DNA of 20,159 nt from a virus, in the IMG/VR virus record IMGVR_UViG_3300017757_000224, positions 1 to 20,159 of that record. One strand, given 5' to 3'. Position numbers and translations under genes: made by a program. Positions within the stretch are counted from its first letter, which is position 1, and each line of letters opens with the position of its first letter. Positions 14,870 through 19,265 of the stretch are shown piece after piece. A model generated the notes under the pieces. It did not search any database. It saw only the letters and a program-made list of their open reading frames with translations, and had not been told where the DNA came from.

Positions 14870-15700
14870 TTATTCTTCGTTTTTATAAATTATTAATGTA
14901 AATAAATCTTCTCCTATAGAGTGATCTAATGTAACTATTCTATATTTTTTAATTGCCCATTCTAATAAAGGTGATGGTTTATAATTAATTAACCCATCTG
15001 GATTTTGACCTGTTGCCATCATAATAACAACTCCTTTATTAGCATGCTTATACATAGATTCTATAGTAGCATGTAAATATTCTTCATCATTTTTTGTTGT
15101 ATCTCCATCATATCTTAAATTATTTGAATTAATATTAATTGCCCAATCTTCTTTAAGATCAGATGGTACATTAAGCCAATCCATACATCGTATATCCACT
15201 TCATCATTATATGCTTTCTTTCCTGCATTAATTAATTGTTGATTCATATCAATACCTACATAATCAATATCTTGTCCTGGAAATTCTGTTTCATAAAATC
15301 TTTCGAAATCTCCACGACCACAACCAAAATCTATTATACTTAACTCTCCATCTTCATCAGGTAATAAATAAGATGTAACAGTTCTGTAAATATTCCATTG
15401 CGATTCACGATCTTGATATCCTACTGCTTCTGCAGAATATTCTAAATAGTCTGGATCAGATCCAGCTGGATCATTCATTTGTTCTAATTCATCATCTGTT
15501 GCTTCTATTTCCGTAGGCTCAGCTACTTCTACAATGGGGTCTGGATTTGGAGCTTCGATATCACCATTTTCATCAAAGTCGCTTATGACGGCTTCTTGGT
15601 TTTCTAGAGCTTCATATTCTTTCTGCAATTCCTCTGTCGGAATGCGCATTTCTCCTATTTTTTCTTTTTTCATAAATATTTTTTTTAGTTTATCTAACAC
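14870..15700 (-). CDS. Class I SAM-dependent methyltransferase with acidic N-terminal region
   Basis: 276 residues. The Rossmann-type core is C-terminal: motif I IIDFGCGRGDFERF (122-135) binds the methionine part of SAM, and YVGIDMNQQLI (147-157) supplies the acidic ribose ligand D151. The later strand GVVIMMATG and the final DLFTLIIYKNE match the class I strand order. There is no DPPY-type catalytic motif, so it is not a typical adenine or N4-cytosine DNA methylase. The target may be a small molecule, protein, RNA or modified base. Residues 20-90 are very acidic and probably disordered. The start is GTG at 15698-15700 with GGAGAGG upstream, inside the end of the preceding gene (11-nt overlap). 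M10 is an alternative start. Confidence 0.8.
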   Translation of the reverse strand: MLDKLKKIFMKKEKIGEMRIPTEELQKEYEALENQEAVISDFDENGDIEAPNPDPIVEVAEPTEIEATDDELEQMNDPAGSDPDYLEYSAEAVGYQDRESQWNIYRTVTSYLLPDEDGELSIIDFGCGRGDFERFYETEFPGQDIDYVGIDMNQQLINAGKKAYNDEVDIRCMDWLNVPSDLKEDWAININSNNLRYDGDTTKNDEEYLHATIESMYKHANKGVVIMMATGQNPDGLINYKPSPLLEWAIKKYRIVTLDHSIGEDLFTLIIYKNEE

Positions 15701-15989
15701 GTTTACCTCTCCGTTTACGTTTATTAATTCTATTCAATTTGCTTTCTAAATTAGAAAGATCCATCCTCATAGGATGTGATCTATTAAAATTTTGAGTTGT
15801 TTTGCATGCCAATGCAGCATATTCCCAAGCCTTATTTGAATCATATGTATCTGGCATAAAATATTCCTCTGCAATATAATTATCACCGGCCATTACTTTA
15901 TATCCAGTATCATCATAATCCAAATAAGCATTTGGGTAGTCTCGTAAAACTCTCTTTTTAATTCTTTCTCGTTTAATCTCTTCTCTCAT
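15690..15989 (-). CDS. Unknown basic protein, 99 residues
   Basis: It starts MREEIKRERIKKRVLRDYPN, a charged helix, then has a compact-looking middle with YLDYDDTGYKVMAGDNYIAE and a tyrosine-rich EYFMPDTYDSNKAWEYAALA. It ends in a very basic NRINKRKRRGKRVR. The basic tail suggests contact with nucleic acid. One cysteine, no membrane helix, no recognised family. The last 11 nt overlap the methyltransferase start and carry its ribosome site, so the two are probably translationally coupled. Confidence 0.58.
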   Translation of the reverse strand: MREEIKRERIKKRVLRDYPNAYLDYDDTGYKVMAGDNYIAEEYFMPDTYDSNKAWEYAALACKTTQNFNRSHPMRMDLSNLESKLNRINKRKRRGKRVR

Positions 15990-15991
15990 AA

Positions 15992-16402
15992 TTAAAATGA
16001 TCTTGGACCTTGAGTTGGAAATACAAAGTCATTTTTCTTTTCCATATGACCCATAGATTTACCTTCGCCATCAAATCGCAATCCTTTTTCTATAATATCA
16101 TCTGCATAATTATGTCTAGTATGACCTACACCATCTTTTGCAAATAAATTTGTTGATTTAGCTTCTCCTGATTCAACTGCCTTATTAAAAGCTGTTGTCA
16201 TAGCAGAATCTATAATTGGATAATCTGGACGAGGTTTTCTACGTTTAATGTCTACAGGAACTAATGAATAACCAGATCCTTTTTCAGATCTAATATAATA
16301 TCCTGGGACGCCATCTTTTGTTTTTGATTTACCGGTGATTACACCTACTTCATAAGCGCCTTTAAATTTAAAGACAACTTTATCATTTGTTTCATATCTC
16401 AT
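15992..16402 (-). CDS. Small protein with SH3-like (KOW/Tudor-type) N-terminus
   Basis: 136 residues. Residues 1-55 (MRYETNDKVVFKFKGAYEVG, VITGKSKTKDG, GYYIRSEKGSGYSLVPVDI) have the 'GDKV....G....G.I........Y.V' layout of small SH3-like barrels, which often bind nucleic acid or protein partners. The rest is polar, with an LFAKDGVGHTRHNYADDIIE segment and no clear fold. No enzyme motif is visible. It lies 5 nt after the DUF4494-like gene, with AAGAGAT before the ATG, and is read from the same promoter (16646-16677). Confidence 0.55.
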   Translation of the reverse strand: MRYETNDKVVFKFKGAYEVGVITGKSKTKDGVPGYYIRSEKGSGYSLVPVDIKRRKPRPDYPIIDSAMTTAFNKAVESGEAKSTNLFAKDGVGHTRHNYADDIIEKGLRFDGEGKSMGHMEKKNDFVFPTQGPRSF

Positions 16403-16407
16403 ATCTC

Positions 16408-16617
16408 TTATAATTTTTTAGTTGAACCAATAACTTTACATATCTGTGATGCGGATACAGACTTAACTTCAAATTCAATTCCTGCATCTTTAAAATCTTC
16501 AACTACTAATGATTCTGCATGCGTAACTGAAACTGCATTTACTAAATATGTTTCTGATTGCCATTTGATACCTTTTGGAGTATCTATTGCTATTTTTACT
16601 TTTGATGTATAATACAT
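16408..16617 (-). CDS. DUF4494-like small protein
   Basis: 69 residues. The layout 'KV.......G......ETYLVNAVSVTHAESLVVEDF....EFEVKSV' resembles DUF4494 proteins of Bacteroidota, in which a two-strand hairpin, a 'T.AEA' helix and a final strand are conserved. It is about half the length of the cellular family. Function is unknown. It is the first gene after promoter 16646-16677, with TTAAGAAGTT before the ATG. If the family call holds, it is a marker for a Bacteroidota host. Confidence in the family is moderate because the match is by pattern only. Confidence 0.55.
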   Translation of the reverse strand: MYYTSKVKIAIDTPKGIKWQSETYLVNAVSVTHAESLVVEDFKDAGIEFEVKSVSASQICKVIGSTKKL

Positions 16618-16645
16618 AACTTCTTAATTTTTAATTTATATACTA

Positions 16646-16677
16646 TAAATATAAGGATAATATTTCAACTATCCTAG
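16646..16677 (-). promoter_or_regulatory. Host-type promoter before the DUF4494-like gene
   Basis: Coding strand: CTAG at 16677-16674, a 20-base spacer starting GATAG and ending TCCT, then TATATTTA at 16653-16646. It shares the spacing and both ends with the other five copies but lacks the TTACGA block. It also contains an ATATTTAT box (16645-16652), so it could serve both early and late polymerases. It lies between the terminator at 16710-16740 and the ATG at 16617. Confidence 0.5.
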
Positions 16678-16709
16678 ACTTTTGTTAGAAAAGTTTTAAA
16701 AAAGTTTCC

Positions 16710-16740
16710 AAAAAAATAGGGAGCCATTAAGACCCCCTAT
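16710..16740 (-). terminator. Rho-independent terminator after the membrane-protein gene
   Basis: On the coding strand ATAGGGGG pairs with CTCCCTAT (8 bp including one G-U), with a 9-base loop and then seven T residues. It starts 13 nt after the stop of the 73-residue membrane protein. It is the only convincing intrinsic terminator in the window and separates the outer-membrane-protein unit from the next promoter. Confidence 0.85.
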
Positions 16741-16753
16741 CTGTTTTAACTAA

Positions 16754-16975
16754 TTACTTCGTAAAAAATGAACATAATATCACTAATACTACTAAACCAA
16801 TAAATCCACCATTTACTAATGAATCTAAAAGAGTAGTAATATTTGCTACTACGTCAAATCCTAGAACCGAAGTTCCAGTTAATACAAACCATAAAATTGC
16901 TAATGGAATAATTCCCATAAAAACAGTTACTAAACTGCTGGTAAATCCATTTACTAATTTAAATACTGAGTCCAT
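16754..16975 (-). CDS. Small two-helix membrane protein
   Basis: 73 residues. Hydrophobic helices lie at about 14-34 (SLVTVFMGIIPLAILWFVLTG) and 54-70 (VNGGFIGLVVLVILCSF), joined by a loop with GFDVVANITTLLDS. Only the C-terminal TK is basic after helix two. The size and topology would suit a class II holin or another inner-membrane effector, but there is no lysis gene beside it, so the role is open. It lies 69 nt after the outer-membrane-like gene and just before the terminator, with AAAGAG before the ATG and a GGCA-ATAG-TGCC hairpin 29-40 nt upstream. Its control signals match those of its partner gene. Confidence 0.72.
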   Translation of the reverse strand: MDSVFKLVNGFTSSLVTVFMGIIPLAILWFVLTGTSVLGFDVVANITTLLDSLVNGGFIGLVVLVILCSFFTK

Positions 16976-17003
16976 ATTGTTTCTCTTTATTTATTTTGTT
17001 TAC

Positions 17004-17015
17004 GGCACTATTGCC
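17004..17015 (-). repeat. Hairpin repeat GGCAATAGTGCC, copy 1
   Basis: A 12-nt sequence that can fold as a GGCA/TGCC stem with ATAG loop, 29-40 nt before the ATG at 16975. An identical 12-mer occurs at 17481-17492 at almost the same distance from its own start codon. It may act as an mRNA stability or translation element, or as a protein-binding site. Confidence 0.6.
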
Positions 17016-17044
17016 AATGTTGATTAGAGAGCTCATTCACTAAT

Positions 17045-17455
17045 TTAGAATATAAAACCGAAGCCTATTCCTAGGTTAACAGTTTCACTTCCCGCGTTAT
17101 AAACGAGTTTTGGGTCAACATAAACATTACTTCTTAATGTAAACTGTTTACCAAGACCTAATTCAATCTCATCAAAATTGAGACCAGTCATTCCAGCATG
17201 TACAAACATACCGTTCCAAAAATATCTAGCATAAAAATCTAATGCTAAATCAGCGTCCGCATCTTCTTGTGATACAGATCCGCCTAATACTAATGCATCC
17301 GTAAATGCATATCCGATTGTTGGCGTTACCGCCCAATCAGTCCAAGCAACGTTCACGACATCGCTTGTTCCTACATACCAAGTTCCCTTGGTGTTTTGTG
17401 CCTGAGATGCAGTCATACCGCATATCAAAGCTAAAATTAAAAATAATTTTTTCAT
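17045..17455 (-). CDS. Short outer-membrane beta-barrel-like protein with signal peptide
   Basis: 136 residues. The signal peptide is MKKLFLILALICGMTASQAQ (1-20), with the AQ ending common in Bacteroidota. The mature part (about 116 residues) alternates polar and hydrophobic residues in short strands (WAVTPTIGYAF, ALVLGGSVSQ, ALDFYARYFW, MFVHAGMTGLNFDE, IELGLGKQFTL, VNLGIGFGFIF) and ends in Phe, the usual last residue recognised by the BAM assembly machine. It is shorter than OmpX (148 mature residues), so it is at most a minimal 8-strand barrel. No adhesion or enzyme motif is seen. The protein should reach the host outer membrane; receptor masking or superinfection exclusion is the likeliest role, by inference. 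It has a ribosome site (AAAAAGGAAATTTT) and a long leader. Confidence 0.78.
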   Translation of the reverse strand: MKKLFLILALICGMTASQAQNTKGTWYVGTSDVVNVAWTDWAVTPTIGYAFTDALVLGGSVSQEDADADLALDFYARYFWNGMFVHAGMTGLNFDEIELGLGKQFTLRSNVYVDPKLVYNAGSETVNLGIGFGFIF

Positions 17456-17480
17456 AATAAAATTTCCTTTTTTTATTGAG

Positions 17481-17492
17481 GCACTATTGCCT
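17481..17492 (-). repeat. Hairpin repeat GGCAATAGTGCC, copy 2
   Basis: Identical to 17004-17015 and 26-37 nt before the ATG at 17455. A 9-nt ATTAGAGAG nearby (17504-17512, coding strand) is found in reverse orientation beside copy 1 (17021-17029). On the plus strand a T run follows the hairpin, but no plus-strand gene exists to be terminated. Confidence 0.6.
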
Positions 17493-17591
17493 TTTTTATT
17501 TACAGGAACTCTCTAATAATAGTGTATGCATCAACTACAAACACTAAGTAAATGCACACACCTAAATGCGTACATTATTCTAAATATTAAT

Positions 17592-17623
17592 TAAATATAT
17601 AAAAACTTTTTCGTAAAACCTAA
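17592..17623 (-). promoter_or_regulatory. Host-type promoter before the outer-membrane-like gene
   Basis: Coding strand: TTAG at 17623-17620, a 20-base spacer starting GTTTTACGA, then TATATTTA at 17599-17592. The start codon is at 17455, so the leader is about 130 nt, far longer than elsewhere here. The leader carries a direct repeat of GCATTTA and the hairpin at 17481-17492. No gene fits in 17493-17590: the only ATG reading frame is 14 codons long. Confidence 0.62.
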
Positions 17624-17630
17624 TGAAACC

Positions 17631-18029
17631 TTATAATTGTTTTGGAATAGGGGTAGATCTTCTACCACCCTTCTTGCGTAACTCGTCTAATTCTTGTGCT
17701 ATTTCTATTTCTGCTTTAATTTGATTCATAAGGACTCCTTTGTCCTCCAAAACTCCTTCAAGTGACTTATAGCTATCATAAGTAGAATCAGTACCGGCTG
17801 AAGCGCTTTTTGCTGTATTAAGTGCTCCTTCTAATCTTGTAACAATTTCCTTTCGTAAGGCTGATCTAGCCATTGTACCGAATCCTACAATATGTACTTC
17901 TGGATCGACAGGATCAAACTTGTCTGGGTCTAATAAACCTCCATATTGGTATGAGCGTTCAGCAAGTACGCTTTTCACCTCTTGTATAATTAACCCTTTA
18001 AGTTTATTTTTCAGATCTTGTTTTTTCAT
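17631..18029 (-). CDS. Putative virion protein with LxxIIxEV N-terminal motif
   Basis: 132 residues. Residues 10-25 (LKGLIIQEVKSVLAER) match the amphipathic motif in the proteins at 3357-3821 and 19266-20000. They include IQE and LAE tripeptides that fit the (L/I)-x-E rule for T4-type prohead protease sites. A segment SYQYGGLLDPDKFDPVDPEV follows, then helices (ARSALRKEIVTRLEGALNTA; NQIKAEIEIAQELDELRKK) and a basic end. No enzyme motif. It is the last gene of a four-gene run (18726-17631), 3 nt after the coiled-coil membrane protein. The end of the gene contains a hairpin (17652-17666) and lies 8 nt from the next promoter. Confidence 0.6.
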   Translation of the reverse strand: MKKQDLKNKLKGLIIQEVKSVLAERSYQYGGLLDPDKFDPVDPEVHIVGFGTMARSALRKEIVTRLEGALNTAKSASAGTDSTYDSYKSLEGVLEDKGVLMNQIKAEIEIAQELDELRKKGGRRSTPIPKQL

Positions 18030-18032
18030 GTC

Positions 18033-18287
18033 TTAATTCCAGAATGTTAATTTAGCAATTACTCCTATCATGACTACCCATATGGACCATAATGCAGCAC
18101 TTGCCTTTTTCCTAAAATCTGTATTACGATTGACTCTAGATATTGCTCCATCATCTGGATCTAATAATACCTTTTTAATCATTGTAATATCAGCTTGCAT
18201 TTTCAATTGACCATCTTTCAGAAATGCCATATCTTTTTTAACAAGTTTTATCTCGTTATGTAAATCTGAATTAGTCAATCGTGCCAT
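18033..18287 (-). CDS. Coiled-coil, C-terminally anchored membrane protein (XhlA/holin-like)
   Basis: 84 residues. A helical coiled coil occupies about 5-45 (DLHNEIKLVKKDMAFLKDGQ, LKMQADITMIKKVL), then a charged hinge (SRVNRNTDFRKKA) and one membrane helix at about 64-81 (ALWSIWVVMIGVIAKLTF). The same layout occurs in XhlA/hemolysin-type phage proteins that cooperate with holins in lysis, but sequence identity cannot be judged here. It starts directly after the Hc1-like stop (TAAATG). No endolysin or spanin gene is nearby, so a lysis role is only a possibility. Confidence 0.6.
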   Translation of the reverse strand: MARLTNSDLHNEIKLVKKDMAFLKDGQLKMQADITMIKKVLLDPDDGAISRVNRNTDFRKKASAALWSIWVVMIGVIAKLTFWN

Positions 18288-18476
18288 TTATACTGTTCTT
18301 TTGCTTTCTGTAACAGATGCTTTTCTGTATGCTGTTACTAATTTTTTAAATTCTCCAACAGCCTTTCTTGCTCTAGTAGCAGCTGCTTTATTACCTTTTT
18401 CAGTAAATTTAGAATGGTTTTCATTAAACTCACTCCAATATGTTTCCATCTTTGTAAATAATTCATTTGATGTCAT
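18288..18476 (-). CDS. Histone H1-like (Hc1-type) DNA-binding protein
   Basis: 62 residues. It opens with a helix (MTSNELFTKMETYWSEFNEN) and then KGNKAAATRARKAVGEFKKL (27-46), the hallmark GNKAAGTRARKA-type segment of small histone H1-like proteins common in Bacteroidota, followed by TAYRKAS and a basic end. Such proteins bind DNA without strong sequence preference and shape the nucleoid. In a phage it could condense or guard phage DNA, be packaged, or disturb the host nucleoid. It has a strong ribosome site (CAAAGGAGAACGTT) and an ATATTTAT box 17-24 nt upstream, which suggests good late expression. A gene captured from a host is a simple origin. Confidence 0.75.
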   Translation of the reverse strand: MTSNELFTKMETYWSEFNENHSKFTEKGNKAAATRARKAVGEFKKLVTAYRKASVTESKRTV

Positions 18477-18492
18477 AACGTTCTCCTTTGAT

Positions 18493-18500
18493 ATAAATAT
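18493..18500 (-). promoter_or_regulatory. Candidate late promoter box ATATTTAT before Hc1-like gene
   Basis: The coding strand reads TATATTTATATCAAAGGAG. The box ends 17 nt before the ATG at 18476 and runs into a strong ribosome site. No TTAG/TTTG lies 20 bases upstream. Confidence 0.42.
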
Positions 18501-18507
18501 ACTATTG

Positions 18508-18726
18508 TTAACTAAAATTAGGGAATGTATCTAAAGACTCTTTGATTACTTTGAACTCTTTATTCAAAGCATGTTCTAATTGGCCATCATTAATAACTTC
18601 TAACGATTGAAAGACTAAGTCTCCATCCAAATAAACTTCACCAATATGCGTGTCATCGTCAACGAAATATTCTATTTCATCGCCATTAAACACCTCTCCG
18701 GTTGATATATTCTCTAACGTAATCAT
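18508..18726 (-). CDS. Small acidic protein, unknown function
   Basis: 72 residues, strongly acidic (FNGDEIEYFVDDDTHIGEVY; LDGDLVFQSLEVINDGQLEH). The pattern is a short beta-rich domain with one C-terminal helix (LEHALNKEFKVIKESL). No cysteine or membrane helix. Acidic small phage proteins sometimes mimic DNA or bind host DNA-binding proteins, and its neighbour is the histone-like gene, but there is no direct evidence of this. The ATG has no ribosome site and follows an ATATTTAT box by only 6 nt, so translation may be leaderless or the box unused. Confidence 0.55.
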   Translation of the reverse strand: MITLENISTGEVFNGDEIEYFVDDDTHIGEVYLDGDLVFQSLEVINDGQLEHALNKEFKVIKESLDTFPNFS

Positions 18727-18731
18727 TTATA

Positions 18732-18739
18732 ATAAATAT
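18732..18739 (-). promoter_or_regulatory. ATATTTAT box very close to a start codon
   Basis: The coding strand reads CATATTTATTATAAATG, with the ATG being the start at 18726. The box is only 6 nt from it, closer than at other genes, so it is a weaker candidate. Confidence 0.25.
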
Positions 18740-18783
18740 GCTTTATACCAAATAAATAGGTTAAAAGCCGGATATTCTTAAGC

Positions 18784-18930
18784 TTATCCTCCTATTGCAT
18801 AACATACCAACATCCATAAATAACATGATACGCACATGGCTGCAAATACACCCAATGTTCCTAATGCTTCTAATGGATTACTCTTTACCTCTTTCCAGGC
18901 TTCACTAAATAATAATTTTAATTCTTTCAT
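18784..18930 (-). CDS. 48-residue single-span membrane peptide
   Basis: ATG at 18928-18930, TAA at 18784-18786. The N-terminal part is amphipathic and charged (MKELKLLFSEAWKEVKSNP), followed by a hydrophobic helix at about 21-46 with two cysteines (ALGTLGVFAAMCVSCYLW, then MLVCYAIGG). I accept it because it is preceded by a good promoter (18971-19002) at a sensible distance (about 34-nt leader) and otherwise nothing would be read from that promoter before the gene at 18726. Function unknown; a small inner-membrane effector is plausible. No ribosome site is visible. Confidence 0.6.
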   Translation of the reverse strand: MKELKLLFSEAWKEVKSNPLEALGTLGVFAAMCVSCYLWMLVCYAIGG

Positions 18931-18970
18931 ATTTACAATTTTTAATCTTTTATATCTAATTACTTATATA

Positions 18971-19002
18971 TAAAGATAAGGTAAATATCTCGTAAGTCCT
19001 AA
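18971..19002 (-). promoter_or_regulatory. Host-type promoter before the 48-residue membrane peptide
   Basis: Coding strand: TTAG at 19002-18999, a 20-base spacer with GACTTACGAGA, then TATCTTTA at 18978-18971. From TTACGAGA onward it is nearly the same sequence as the ligase promoter for about 50 bases, including the CTTAT/ATAAG dyad over the -7 box (18963-18980). The AAAAGATG that starts the ligase gene reads AAAAGATT here. It overlaps the stop of the gene at 19003 by adjacency. Confidence 0.65.
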
Positions 19003-19203
19003 TTATTTTCCAGCTTTTTTTGATTTATTTTCGTGGTATAGTCGAACGACTTTATCTCTGGCATATCTCCAGCAATCACGGGTATCACGATATTTATGAT
19101 GATCTTGGTCTCTCATCTTTTTTAATTGAGCATCAAACTTTCTTTTTAATTTAAGTTCGGCAATTTCTTTATGAATATCCCAATATATGTCTTCGTAACT
19201 CAT
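19003..19203 (-). CDS. Small basic helical protein, 66 residues
   Basis: Almost entirely charged and helical (YWDIHKEIAELKLKRKFDAQ; LKKMRDQDHHKYRDTRDCWR) with a basic end (HENKSKKAGK). No membrane helix; one cysteine. No family recognised. A role in binding nucleic acid is conceivable from charge alone. It has its own promoter (19219-19250) and a leader of about 10 nt, with no ribosome site, a pattern shared with other genes behind this promoter type. Confidence 0.55.
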   Translation of the reverse strand: MSYEDIYWDIHKEIAELKLKRKFDAQLKKMRDQDHHKYRDTRDCWRYARDKVVRLYHENKSKKAGK

Positions 19204-19218
19204 AATAACATTGTTTAT

Positions 19219-19250
19219 TTAATATAATAAAAATATTTTGTAATTCCTAA
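19219..19250 (-). promoter_or_regulatory. Host-type promoter before the 66-residue protein
   Basis: Coding strand: TTAG at 19250-19247, a 20-base spacer starting GAATTACAA, then TATATTAA at 19226-19219. It differs from the strongest copies at one base of the TTACGA block and in the last bases of the -7 box. The ATG at 19203 is 15 nt downstream of the -7 box. Confidence 0.55.
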
Positions 19251-19265
19251 TTATACATCACCTTT

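Noticed and set aside
14870-15700. Methyltransferase as a DNA adenine/cytosine methylase of a restriction system
   Set aside because: No DPPY, NPPY or PCQ motif and no endonuclease gene nearby.
17481-17498. Plus-strand terminator (hairpin followed by a T run)
   Set aside because: No plus-strand gene exists and the stem is only 4 bp. The exact second copy before another gene points to a different role.
17652-17666. Hairpin GGTAGA-AGA-TCTACC as a terminator
   Set aside because: It lies inside the coding sequence and has no T run after it on the coding strand.
18743-18786. GGATA...TATCC inverted repeat followed by GGCTTTT as terminator of the 48-residue gene
   Set aside because: A 5-bp A/T-rich stem with a long loop and only four T residues is too weak.
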